Below are positions 18,829 to 25,689 of a DNA stretch of 64,000 nucleotides, piece by piece. Made by a program: the position numbers and the translations under genes. The notes under the pieces are model-generated. The model was not told where the DNA came from and did not search any database. It saw only the letters and a program-made list of their open reading frames with translations. The DNA is from Gaiellasilicea sp037720595. GTDB taxonomy: Bacteria > Actinomycetota > Thermoleophilia > Gaiellales > Gaiellaceae. The stretch spans positions 1 through 64,000 of the forward strand of contig JBBJLW010000020.1 of assembly GCA_037720595.1 (NCBI GenBank), read 5' to 3'. Position 1 is the first letter of the stretch. Each line of letters starts with the position of its first letter.

Positions 18829-19143
18829 ATGGCGACACTCGAGACACCGGTCGCCCGGGAGAAGGCGACGAAACCGAGACTCGTCTTCTTCACGTCGACC
18901 GTCTCCGGACACTGCCGCCGCGTCGAGGGCTTTCTCGCCCAGGTGCTGCAGCGACGACGCAACCACGGGACGTTCCAGCTGCACATGGTCGAGGAGAACG
19001 AGCGTCCCGACCTCGTCGAACGGTTCGAGGTCAAGGCTCTGCCGACACTCGTCGTCGTCGAAGGCCGCGAGGAACGAGCACGACTCGAGTCGCCGCGCGG
19101 CTGTCGCGAGATCGAGACCCTGCTCGCACCCTGGCTCCACTGA
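18829..19143 (+). CDS. Thioredoxin-like protein with one active-site cysteine
   Basis: A 104-residue thioredoxin fold: LVFFTSTVSGHCRRVEGFL, then a helix, then the cis-proline strand KALPTLVVVEG. The usual WCxxC is replaced by SGHC, leaving only the second cysteine, so normal dithiol chemistry is not expected. A monothiol or binding role is more likely. It is divergent from fabF and convergent with the small gene at 19178-19462. Confidence 0.72.
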   Translation: MATLETPVAREKATKPRLVFFTSTVSGHCRRVEGFLAQVLQRRRNHGTFQLHMVEENERPDLVERFEVKALPTLVVVEGREERARLESPRGCREIETLLAPWLH

Positions 19144-19177
19144 TCGCATCAACGCCCGCAGACGGGGCCTGACCCCG

Positions 19178-19462
19178 TCAGCGCGATCTGACGCTTCGCG
19201 CTTCGAGCCGGAAGCGTCCGTACTCGCGGCCTCGGTAGAGCGCCCGCCCCGCCCAGTCGGCTCCGGCCGGTTCGAGCACGTCGACGAAGCCTCTGAACGG
19301 ACCGACGTAGCGAAGCTCGCGACCCACGACGTCGAACGGGGCACGGACCGGGCCGACGGTCGTGCGGCCGCGGTCGCCCTCGATCTGCTTGCGAACGCCG
19401 AGGAGCGGCGGCAGGAAACCGCTCACGCGCTCCACGTTCCAGGTTCCATCCAGCTCGCTCAT
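19178..19462 (-). CDS. Small conserved hypothetical protein
   Basis: A 94-residue protein starting MSELDGTWNVERVSGFLPP. The sequence is a likely small beta-barrel (WNVERVSG, VGRELRYVGPFRGFVD, WAGRALYRGREYGRFRLE), resembling lipocalin-like or DUF-type barrels often found beside DNA ligases in Actinobacteria. GGAGGAAGG precedes the ATG. It is divergent from the ligase with only about 20 bp between the start codons, so the promoters overlap. Confidence 0.65.
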   Translation of the reverse strand: MSELDGTWNVERVSGFLPPLLGVRKQIEGDRGRTTVGPVRAPFDVVGRELRYVGPFRGFVDVLEPAGADWAGRALYRGREYGRFRLEARSVRSR

Positions 19463-19482
19463 GCCCGTTAGCCTTCCTCCCC

Positions 19483-20511
19483 GTGAGCGACGAAAACGTG
19501 CCCGGCCCAAACGTCCCGTTCCCGCCGATGGAGGCGGAGCTCGTGCGCGAGTTGCCCGCTGGCGACGGCTGGCAGTACGAGCCGAAGTGGGACGGCTTCA
19601 GGGGCGTGCTGGAGAACGACGGCGGCGAGCTCGCGCTCTGGTCGCGCAACGGACGGCCGCTCCTCCGCTACTTCCCGGAGCTGCGACCGCTCGGCGAGCT
19701 CCTGCCTCGCCACTCCGCGCTCGACGGCGAGATCGTGATCGCACGCGACGGCGTCCTCGACTTCGACTCGATGCAGACGCGCCTTCATCCGGCGGAGAGC
19801 CGGATCCGCAAGCTCTCGGCGGAGATCCCTGCGCTCTTCATCGCGTTCGACCTCTTGCTCTGGGACGGCGAGGCTGTGCATCCGCGACCGCTCGAGGAGC
19901 GGCGCGAGGAGCTGCTGCGCCGCGGCGCGGGATTCTGGATCTCCCCCGCTACCAGGGAGCTCGAGGCTGCGACCGCCTGGCTCGACCGCTTCGAGGCCGC
20001 CGGGCTCGACGGGGTGATCGCCAAGCGGCTTGGCTCGCCCTACTTGCCCGGCTCGCGCGAGGCGGTCGTCAAGGTGAAGGAGCACAAGACGGCCGACTGC
20101 GTCGTCGTCGGCGTCCGCTGGAAGTCGCGTCCGGACAGGCTCGCGACGCTGCTCCTCGGGCTCTACCGGGAGGACGGCGATCTCGACTACGTCGGTTCGG
20201 CCGCGATCGGCGCGCGCAACCACGACGAGATCGCAGCGCTCGTGCTCCCACGTCTCGACGAGACGAACGACCGCCGCTTCTCGGAGCCGAATCGCTGGGG
20301 AACCGGTGAGCTCGAGGAGACGCCGCTCCGCCCCGAGCTCGTCGCCGAGGTCCGCTACGACAAGGTGCAGGGAAATCGCTTCCGCCACGGGACGAAGCTG
20401 ATCCGCTTCCGACCCGACAAGGATCCGGCGCAGTGCACGTGGCGCGAAGTGCGACCCGCGCGCCGCACAGGCGATCCGACGGTCGAGTCTCTTCTAGAAT
20501 CGGGCGCATGA
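19483..20511 (+). CDS. ATP-dependent DNA ligase (LigC/LigD ligase-domain type)
   Basis: A 342-residue ATP-dependent DNA ligase that seals nicks via a lysyl-AMP intermediate. Motif I is EPKWDGFR with adenylated Lys35. Motif III is in LFIAFDLLLWDG, motif IV in GLDGVIAKRL and motif V in AVVKVKEHKTADCVV. The C-terminal OB fold is present (VRYDKVQGNRFRHGTKLIRF). There is no polymerase or nuclease module. The polymerase module is a separate gene at 23699-24712. GTG at 19483 is used; Met16 is an alternative start. Confidence 0.9.
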   Translation: MSDENVPGPNVPFPPMEAELVRELPAGDGWQYEPKWDGFRGVLENDGGELALWSRNGRPLLRYFPELRPLGELLPRHSALDGEIVIARDGVLDFDSMQTRLHPAESRIRKLSAEIPALFIAFDLLLWDGEAVHPRPLEERREELLRRGAGFWISPATRELEAATAWLDRFEAAGLDGVIAKRLGSPYLPGSREAVVKVKEHKTADCVVVGVRWKSRPDRLATLLLGLYREDGDLDYVGSAAIGARNHDEIAALVLPRLDETNDRRFSEPNRWGTGELEETPLRPELVAEVRYDKVQGNRFRHGTKLIRFRPDKDPAQCTWREVRPARRTGDPTVESLLESGA

Positions 20512-20900
20512 GCGACTACACGAAGACCAACCTGAAGGAAGACGTCGAGAACCAGGCTCCGAACTTCGGGATGCCGGCGGAGCTCGAGGCACGCTTCGCC
20601 CGCAGGGATCTGGACGGCGAGACGCTCGGCCTGAGCCACATGACGCTCGCCCCGAGCTTCCGGATCCCGTTCGGACACAAGCACGTGGGCCAGGAAGAGG
20701 TCTACGTCGTCGTCAGCGGCTCCGCGCGGATCAAGGTCGAGGACGAGATCGTCGAGCTCGGCCAGTGGGACGCGATCCGAATCGCCAAGGACACGATGCG
20801 GGCCGTCGAGGCAGGACCAGACGGCGTCGAGTATCTCGCCTTTGGCGCGGGCACCGACCCCCGCGAGTCCGAGGTCGTGCCGGACTGGTGGAGCGACTAA
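20508..20900 (+). CDS. Cupin-domain protein
   Basis: A 130-residue single-domain cupin starting MSDYTKTNLKEDVENQAP. Cupin motif 1 is GHKHVGQEEVYVVVSGSARI, with His and Glu metal ligands; motif 2 is around LGQWDAIRIAKDTMRAVEAG. The ATG overlaps the ligase stop (ATGA), so it is co-transcribed with the ligase. A metal-binding enzyme or sensor is possible, but the substrate is unknown. Confidence 0.8.
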   Translation: MSDYTKTNLKEDVENQAPNFGMPAELEARFARRDLDGETLGLSHMTLAPSFRIPFGHKHVGQEEVYVVVSGSARIKVEDEIVELGQWDAIRIAKDTMRAVEAGPDGVEYLAFGAGTDPRESEVVPDWWSD

Positions 20901-20963
20901 AACGAACCCCGCTAGCTTGCCGACGGCGAGACAGAACCGGCCAGAGTCAACCATCCCGCCTCC

Positions 20964-20991
20964 TTGACACCGCCCGCAGCAGGTGTATGTT
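20964..20991 (+). promoter_or_regulatory. Sigma-70-type promoter of the cupin/TetR operon
   Basis: TTGACA at 20964-20969, a 16-bp spacer, then TATGTT at 20986-20991. The operator palindrome begins 9 nt downstream, around the expected start of transcription, so a bound repressor would block initiation. Confidence 0.7.
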
Positions 20992-20999
20992 TGGCTGAA

Positions 21000-21015
21000 T
21001 AGACCGATCGGTCTA
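21000..21015. promoter_or_regulatory. TetR-type operator (NemR-box match)
   Basis: A perfect 16-bp palindrome, TAGACCGATCGGTCTA. It matches the TAGACC-N4-GGTCTA box known for the enterobacterial electrophile sensor NemR. It lies just after the promoter and before a cupin gene that is followed by a TetR-family gene, the classic autoregulated layout. Confidence 0.75.
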
Positions 21016-21048
21016 GTTCAAGACGGTGCGTCGAAAGGAGAAAATGGC

Positions 21049-21435
21049 ATGCGGGTCGCGAAGGAGGACGTTGACGTTCGGCTGGAGATTCCAGGTGCCG
21101 TGATTCGCCAGCGAATGGATTTCGGCGACGTACGCGGATTCGAAACGCTCAGCGGTGAGTACTTCACTCTCTCTGCGGGTGTTGATACCAGCCCACTCTT
21201 CCAAGGTCTGGAAGGCGATCTTTGTCAGTGCCCCCACTGGGGCTTCGTCTTGAGCGGGCGCCTCACGACGACCGATGCGAACAACGGGCAGGAGACGGTC
21301 GGCGCAAACGACCTGTTCTACTGGCCGCCCGGACACAATGTGAAAGTCGACGAAGACGCGGAGATCGTCATGTTCAGTCCTCAGCGCGAGCACAGCCATG
21401 TGATCGCGCACATGATCGAGAAAGTACAGGGCTAG
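21049..21435 (+). CDS. Cupin-like protein under TetR control
   Basis: A 128-residue cupin-like protein: CPHWGFVLSGRLTTTDANNG is the first cupin motif and DLFYWPPGHNVKVDEDAE the second. AAAGGAG precedes the ATG at 21049; an ATG 6 nt earlier is out of frame. A/T content is visibly higher than in the surrounding genes. It is the first gene of a two-gene operon with a TetR regulator and an upstream NemR-like operator, so it probably responds to a small reactive or toxic molecule. The product's chemistry is unknown. Confidence 0.72.
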   Translation: MRVAKEDVDVRLEIPGAVIRQRMDFGDVRGFETLSGEYFTLSAGVDTSPLFQGLEGDLCQCPHWGFVLSGRLTTTDANNGQETVGANDLFYWPPGHNVKVDEDAEIVMFSPQREHSHVIAHMIEKVQG

Positions 21436-21441
21436 CGGCCG

Positions 21442-22026
21442 CTGCTTCTGACGCATGCGACCAAACAGCGCCTGCTGGATGCGGGCTTGGCCCTGCTCCT
21501 GGAGCATGGCTACAACGATCTGGGCATCCAGGCCTTGCTCACGGCGACTGATACTCCAAAGGGTTCCTTCTACCACCACTTCAAGGACAAAGAGGACTTC
21601 GCGCTCCAGGTCATCGACCAGTACATGCTGGACGTTCATGGCGCCCTCGATGCCTGCCTTGGAGACACTGAATGCCTACCGCTCGAGCGTCTCCAACGCT
21701 TCTTCGGCCTGACCCAGGAGGAATACCGGAACCAGGGTTACATGGGCTGCTTGCTCGGTGGACTCGGACAAGAACTGTCGGGCATCAGCGAGGTGTTCCG
21801 CCAGAAGATCGAGGGATGCTTTTCTGAGATGGCCGACCGCATGGCCGTCTGCCTGGAAGAGGCTCGGCTGAGTGGCCATGTTTCGGCGGATGCCGATCCT
21901 CGACTGATGGCCTGCCTGCTGGTCGACTGCTGGGAAGGTGCCGCGCTGCGCAGCCGGCTCCTGCGGGATGCGGCGCCGCTGGACGCGATGCTCGACTTCT
22001 ACTTCCGCTCGGCAGTCGGTCGGTGA
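21442..22026 (+). CDS. TetR-family repressor (NemR-like) with non-standard start
   Basis: A TetR regulator of about 194 residues. The HTH is THATKQRLLDAGLALLLEHG, then IQALLTATDTPKGSFYHHFK; helix 3 with PKGSFYHHF resembles NemR/AcuR-type proteins. The C-terminal ligand domain follows (YMGCLLGGLGQELSG). The cupin stop TAG (21433-21435) is in this frame, and before TTG at 21487 no ATG, GTG or TTG exists. Starting at 21487 would remove helix 1, so a CTG at 21442 or 21448 is likely; ACAGGG at 21426-21431 could serve as its ribosome site. Translational coupling to the cupin is expected. The gene is AT-richer than the host. Confidence 0.75.
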   Translation: MLLTHATKQRLLDAGLALLLEHGYNDLGIQALLTATDTPKGSFYHHFKDKEDFALQVIDQYMLDVHGALDACLGDTECLPLERLQRFFGLTQEEYRNQGYMGCLLGGLGQELSGISEVFRQKIEGCFSEMADRMAVCLEEARLSGHVSADADPRLMACLLVDCWEGAALRSRLLRDAAPLDAMLDFYFRSAVGR

Positions 22027-22087
22027 AATTCTCGAGGGCACCAGGTGAGACAATCGGCACCGACGACACCCACCGTCGAGACCGAGC

Positions 22088-22489
22088 TCAGCTCTTCCGC
22101 GTGAGCACAGCCAGTGCGACGAGGTGTGCCGCCTCGGCCAGGAGCAGAAGCACGCCGTAGACGAGTCCGCTCTCGCCGCGGAACCCCGCCGCGAAGAAGA
22201 GCCCTAGAAGCGCGACGATCAGCACGATCGCCGTGGCGGTCGTGGCCTTGTACTCGAGCAGAATCGTCCGCTCATCGTCCTCGGTGCCGCGGAGCGTGCG
22301 GATCGTGTCGCTCCTGCCGCCCAACGCGAGCACGAGTCCGAACCCCACGCTTGCCGCAGCCCAGAGCGCACCGAGCGCGGGCCGGTTGCCGATCCAGAAT
22401 GCGGCGAAGGTCGGAATCGCGGTCGCTGCGACGAGGAGCGGGACGACCCATCCGGCCGGCGGTGTGCGACGACGCGCTTCACCCTCCAC
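22088..22489 (-). CDS. Small membrane protein next to Xre regulator
   Basis: A 133-residue protein with four hydrophobic helices: WVVPLLVAATAIPTFAAF, LGALWAAASVGFGLVLAL, TATAIVLIVALLGLFFAAGF and GVLLLLAEAAHLVALAVL. A polar loop (TLRGTEDDERTILLEYKA) separates the pairs. This layout, encoded directly downstream of a 65-residue Xre protein, is that of DUF2178-like membrane proteins that form a unit with their regulator. It lies 41 nt after the Xre stop on the same strand. The function is unknown. Confidence 0.7.
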   Translation of the reverse strand: MEGEARRRTPPAGWVVPLLVAATAIPTFAAFWIGNRPALGALWAAASVGFGLVLALGGRSDTIRTLRGTEDDERTILLEYKATTATAIVLIVALLGLFFAAGFRGESGLVYGVLLLLAEAAHLVALAVLTRKS

Positions 22490-22530
22490 GGCGCACCTCC
22501 CCCGAAACCGACTGTCCCTGTGACGTCGTC

Positions 22531-22728
22531 CTACGCAGTGCCGTCATCGAAGATCTCCTCTACCGTCGAATTGAAATAGCGAGCGAGCGCGAGCGCGAGC
22601 GGAAGCGACGGTGTGTACCGCTCCGTCTCGATCGCGTTGATCGTCTGACGCGAGACCTCCATGGCCCCCGCCAGCTCGGCCTGCGAAAGGCTCCGCGCGG
22701 AGCGAAGCTCCCTGATCGCGTTCTTCAT
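22531..22728 (-). CDS. Small Xre-family repressor
   Basis: A 65-residue HTH_3 protein, almost only the DNA-binding domain: MKNAIRELRSARSLSQAELA, then MEVSRQTINAIETERYTPSL, then LARYFNSTVEEIF. This is the YgzD/YozG class that pairs with a downstream membrane-protein gene. The ATG is directly preceded by a long operator and promoter (22730-22776) with no Shine-Dalgarno, so the mRNA is probably leaderless. The protein most likely binds that operator and regulates itself. Confidence 0.88.
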   Translation of the reverse strand: MKNAIRELRSARSLSQAELAGAMEVSRQTINAIETERYTPSLPLALALARYFNSTVEEIFDDGTA

Positions 22729-22729
22729 G

Positions 22730-22776
22730 ATGTAAAGCTAGCTTGACATGAGTGCGATGTCAAGCTAGCTTTACAT
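22730..22776. promoter_or_regulatory. Symmetric operator with face-to-face promoters
   Basis: A perfect inverted repeat. Arm 1 is ATGTAAAGCTAGCTTGACAT (22730-22749), the spacer is 7 nt, and arm 2 is its exact reverse complement (22757-22776). Each arm contains the palindrome AAGCTAGCTT. On the minus strand TTGACA, 17 bp and TAGCTT form a strong promoter, and the Xre ATG follows 6 nt after the -10. By symmetry an identical promoter points rightward. Confidence 0.85.
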
Positions 22777-22799
22777 AAGGGTCGAAGATCAGGGTCGCC

Positions 22800-23016
22800 T
22801 CAGGTCTTGCCGGATACCGCTTCGGCCGCACTTCCCGGAAGCGTGAGCATTCCCAAGAGGGCGGCGAACGCGATCCGGTAGACGAGCGGGTTGACGTCGA
22901 AATAACGGCCGAGCCCGGCGCAAAACTCCGCCAAGCCAGGGGCCGTCGGTGACCCGGACGAGCCGCCGCGGCTGCGACTCGTCGCCGGGAATGGTTTCGG
23001 TGATCGTGTCTAACAA
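22800..23016 (-). pseudogene. PspC-like gene, N-terminal half with a frameshift
   Basis: AAGGAGG followed by TTG at 23016 starts MLDTITETIPGDESQPRRL, then RLVRVTDGPWLGGV. One extra T in a run (about 22920-22923) shifts the frame; after correction the PspC signature CAGLGRYFDVNPLVYRIAF continues. The span of 217 nt is one more than a multiple of three. The protein then stops without the second membrane helix of PspC. That missing part appears on the opposite strand at 23018-23109. Confidence 0.6.
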
Positions 23017-23017
23017 C

Positions 23018-23109
23018 GTGAGCCTCCTTACTCTCGCCGGCGGCACCGGGCTGCTCCTCTACCTCGCGGCCTGGCTCGTGATGCCGAGCCAGACGAGCGA
23101 AGACTCGTT
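23018..23109 (+). pseudogene. PspC-like C-terminal fragment on the opposite strand
   Basis: The plus strand codes for SLLTLAGGTGLLLYLAAWLV followed by MPSQTSEDSF, the hallmark transmembrane half of PspC proteins, without an N-terminal half in frame. The missing N-terminal half lies immediately to the left on the minus strand. A local inversion of about 200 bp through one ancestral pspC gene would explain both pieces. Confidence 0.5.
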
Positions 23110-23181
23110 TGCGGCGATCACGGTGGGAATCGTCGTGACGGTGAGGCCGCCGACGGAAGACAAGTTGGGTTTCGTCTCTGT

Positions 23182-23469
23182 TTGCCATCGCTCTCCTGCT
23201 CTTCGCATCAATCGCAGGATGCGGGCTACGCACCTGGAGTCTGCAGGGGTTGGCGTAACACCCAGAACCTCGCCCACTATGGGAAAAGCATCGACCGCAC
23301 GAAAGAGTGGGTACAGCATCAGATCATCCTCAATCGACTCGACGCGGTCGACGCCAACGCAGCGTCGATCGATGAGAAGCTCTACTGGGTTCGCTGGACG
23401 CAACGCCTGCTCGCGGTCGAGATCATCTATCTGGTCGGCTTGGTAATCGTCCGTCCGTACATTGGTTGA
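23182..23469 (+). CDS. Possible short membrane protein or remnant
   Basis: The frame ends in a believable segment: KSIDRTKEWVQHQIILNRLD, then a helix ending in LAVEIIYLVGLVIVRPYIG, a C-terminal membrane anchor. The N-terminal 35 residues are not protein-like. In the preceding bases another frame codes for SLFAIALLLFASIAGCGLRT, a lipoprotein-like leader that ends in a stop. A broken lipoprotein or membrane gene with one frameshift is as likely as an intact 95-residue gene. 23470-23698 holds nothing recognisable. Confidence 0.35.
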   Translation: MPSLSCSSHQSQDAGYAPGVCRGWRNTQNLAHYGKSIDRTKEWVQHQIILNRLDAVDANAASIDEKLYWVRWTQRLLAVEIIYLVGLVIVRPYIG

Positions 23470-23698
23470 GTCGCCCCCGCGAGCTATGCTTTTTCTCATC
23501 GGCTCCGACGCTGGAACCTCCCCAGCAGAATCCGATCTACCTGTCCCAGACCCAGACTTTGTCCGGACGATCGAAGAGGGCAACGGGTCGGCTTGGCCCG
23601 AGTCGGCCGATCGCTCCCTCACTCACGCGCAGCGCTGGTCAACATCACCGAAAGGGGCCGCGAACCAAACCCGACTCGGAGCGAACCCGGCCCGTAGG

Positions 23699-24712
23699 TT
23701 ATCCCTCGGCCTTCTTCTTTCGCGAGGGCTGCACCCGCGGCGGCTCGCCAGGCATCTTCGGGAAGTTCGGCGGGTACGGCGCCTCGCCCTTGCCGTCCGC
23801 CTCCTCCCGCTCGACCCATTCGAGCAGGACGCGCAGGTCGCAGACGGTGTCGTCGATCGCGGCCTGGACGTCGCCGAGCGCGGCGAACCGGGGCGGCATC
23901 GACGCGAGCGTGAAGTCCTCCGTCTCGACGTCCGGCAGCTCGTCCCAGCCGACAGGGGCCGAGACCGTCGCGTCGGCCCGTCCCCGCACCGAATAGGCGG
24001 AGGCGATCGTCCGGTCGCGAGCGTTCTGGTTGTAGTCGATGAAGACCTTCTCGCCCCGCTCCTCCTTCCACCAGGCGGTCGTCACGAGCTCGGCCAGCCG
24101 CCGCTCGACCTCGCGCGCGAACGCGAGGGCGCAGCGGCGGACGACCGGGAACTCCCAGCTCGGCTTGATCCGGCAGGCGACGTGGACGCCGCGGTTGCCG
24201 GAGGTCTTCGGCCAGCCGATCCAACCGATCTCTGCGAGCACCTCGCGTACGACCGCGGCGACGACCTTCGCGTCGGCGAAACTCGTGCCCGGTTGCGGGT
24301 CGATGTCGATCCGCAGCTCGTCGGGTCGGTCGACGTCCTGCCGGCGCGACGGCCACGGATGGAAGTCGACGACCGCGAGGTTCGCCGCCCACGCCACCTG
24401 TGCGAGCTCGGTCACGCAGAGCTCGTCCGCGTGCCGGCCGGAGGGGAAAGTGACGCGCGCAACCTCGATCCAATCCGGCCGTTTCTCGGGCACCCGCTTC
24501 TGGTAGATCTGCTCGCCCTCGACGCCGTCAGGGAAGCGACGCAACTGCGTCGGCCGCTCGCGCAGCGCCCGCACGATCCCTTCACCCACTGAGAGGTAGT
24601 AGCGGACGAGATCCAGCTTCGTCTCCTCGCGAGCCGGAAAGAGCACCTTGTCCGGATTCGTCACCTTGACGATTCGCTCGCCCACCTCGAGCTCGACGAA
24701 GGGCGACGCCAT
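23699..24712 (-). CDS. LigD-type polymerase/primase domain protein
   Basis: A 337-residue stand-alone PolDom of bacterial non-homologous end joining, which fills gaps at double-strand breaks with ribonucleotides. Diagnostic pieces are KVLFPAREETKLDLVRYYL, the catalytic ELRIDIDPQPG with its Asp pair, KTSGNRGVHVACRI, and DYNQNARDRTIASAYSVRGR. The C-terminal tail is basic (SRKKKAEG). The ligase partner is a separate gene at 19483-20511, and no Ku gene is visible. The start MASPFVELEVGERIV is typical of the family. Confidence 0.9.
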   Translation of the reverse strand: MASPFVELEVGERIVKVTNPDKVLFPAREETKLDLVRYYLSVGEGIVRALRERPTQLRRFPDGVEGEQIYQKRVPEKRPDWIEVARVTFPSGRHADELCVTELAQVAWAANLAVVDFHPWPSRRQDVDRPDELRIDIDPQPGTSFADAKVVAAVVREVLAEIGWIGWPKTSGNRGVHVACRIKPSWEFPVVRRCALAFAREVERRLAELVTTAWWKEERGEKVFIDYNQNARDRTIASAYSVRGRADATVSAPVGWDELPDVETEDFTLASMPPRFAALGDVQAAIDDTVCDLRVLLEWVEREEADGKGEAPYPPNFPKMPGEPPRVQPSRKKKAEG

Positions 24713-24719
24713 TGCGACA

Positions 24720-24739
24720 AACCTACAGCGTGGTAGGTT
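24720..24739. promoter_or_regulatory. Inverted repeat between divergent genes
   Basis: AACCTAC, six bases, GTAGGTT: perfect 7-bp arms in the 71-bp gap between the LigD polymerase gene and the ABC-transporter operon. The position suits a repressor site for the transporter genes. No matching regulator is adjacent. Confidence 0.45.
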
Positions 24740-24783
24740 CGAAGCCTCTTTCCGACCGCGCTATCCAGAGGAGACGTACGAGA

Positions 24784-25659
24784 ATGCGCAAGATCCTGAT
24801 CCCGCTCGCCGTGCTCGGCGCGGCGCTCGCGGCGGCGGCAACCGGCGGTCATAGCGAGGCATCCACCGCCGCCCTTCCCGGCTGCGGGAAAGCGAGCCTC
24901 AACCTCGTCAGCGAGGGCAGACTCTCGATCGGCACGGACAATCCCGCCTACCCGCCGTGGTTCGCGGGCGGCGAGGGCACGAAGCCGTGGAAGATCAACG
25001 ATCCGAACAAGGGCAAGGGGCTCGAGCCGGCCGTTGCGTACGCGGTTGCCAAGCGGCTCGGCTTCGCTAGGGGAGATGTCCGCTGGGTCTACACCCCCTT
25101 CAACAAGGCGATCGCCCCGGGCCGGAAAGCCTTCGACTTCGCGATCAACCAGATCTCGTACACGCCCGAGCGGGCGAAGGTGCTCACCTTCAGCTCCTCG
25201 TACTACAACGTGAACCAGTCGATCGTCGGACTGAAGGGGAAGCCGATCGCAGCAGTCCGCTCGAAGGCGGGCCTGCGCAGGTACAAGCTCGGCGCGCAGC
25301 TCGGGACGACGAGCTACCAGTACATCGTCGGGAGCATCAAGCCGTCGCGGAGTCCGGCTGTCTACGACACGAACGACGCGGCGGTCGCGGCACTGAAGAA
25401 CGGCCAGATCGACGGGCTCGTCGTCGACCTCCCGACCGCCTTCTACGTGACCGCGGTGCAGGTGCCGAACGGCAAGATCATCGGTCAGTTCACGTCCGCT
25501 GTCGGCAACCAGGAGCGCTTCGGAATGGTCTTCCAGCGGGGCAACTCGCTCGCCGGCTGCGTCAACAAGGCGCTCGCGCAGATGAAGCAGACCGGCGTGC
25601 TCAAGCGGATCCAGCAGATCTGGCTTGCCAAGGTGACCGGCGCGCCAGTCCTGAAGTAG
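24784..25659 (+). CDS. Amino-acid ABC transporter substrate-binding protein
   Basis: A 291-residue family-3 periplasmic-type binding protein. The signal peptide is MRKILIPLAVLGAALAAAAT. Then come LNLVSEGRLSIGTDNPAYPP (start of lobe 1), DFAINQISYTPERAKVLTFS, KLGAQLGTTSY and DGLVVDLPTAFY, the usual polar-amino-acid SBP landmarks. GAGGAG precedes the ATG. It heads a three-gene transporter with the permease and ATPase downstream. The substrate is probably a polar amino acid; a specific one cannot be given. Confidence 0.88.
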   Translation: MRKILIPLAVLGAALAAAATGGHSEASTAALPGCGKASLNLVSEGRLSIGTDNPAYPPWFAGGEGTKPWKINDPNKGKGLEPAVAYAVAKRLGFARGDVRWVYTPFNKAIAPGRKAFDFAINQISYTPERAKVLTFSSSYYNVNQSIVGLKGKPIAAVRSKAGLRRYKLGAQLGTTSYQYIVGSIKPSRSPAVYDTNDAAVAALKNGQIDGLVVDLPTAFYVTAVQVPNGKIIGQFTSAVGNQERFGMVFQRGNSLAGCVNKALAQMKQTGVLKRIQQIWLAKVTGAPVLK

Positions 25660-25689
25660 GAACTCGGTTCGGAATGATGGCCCGCGGAG

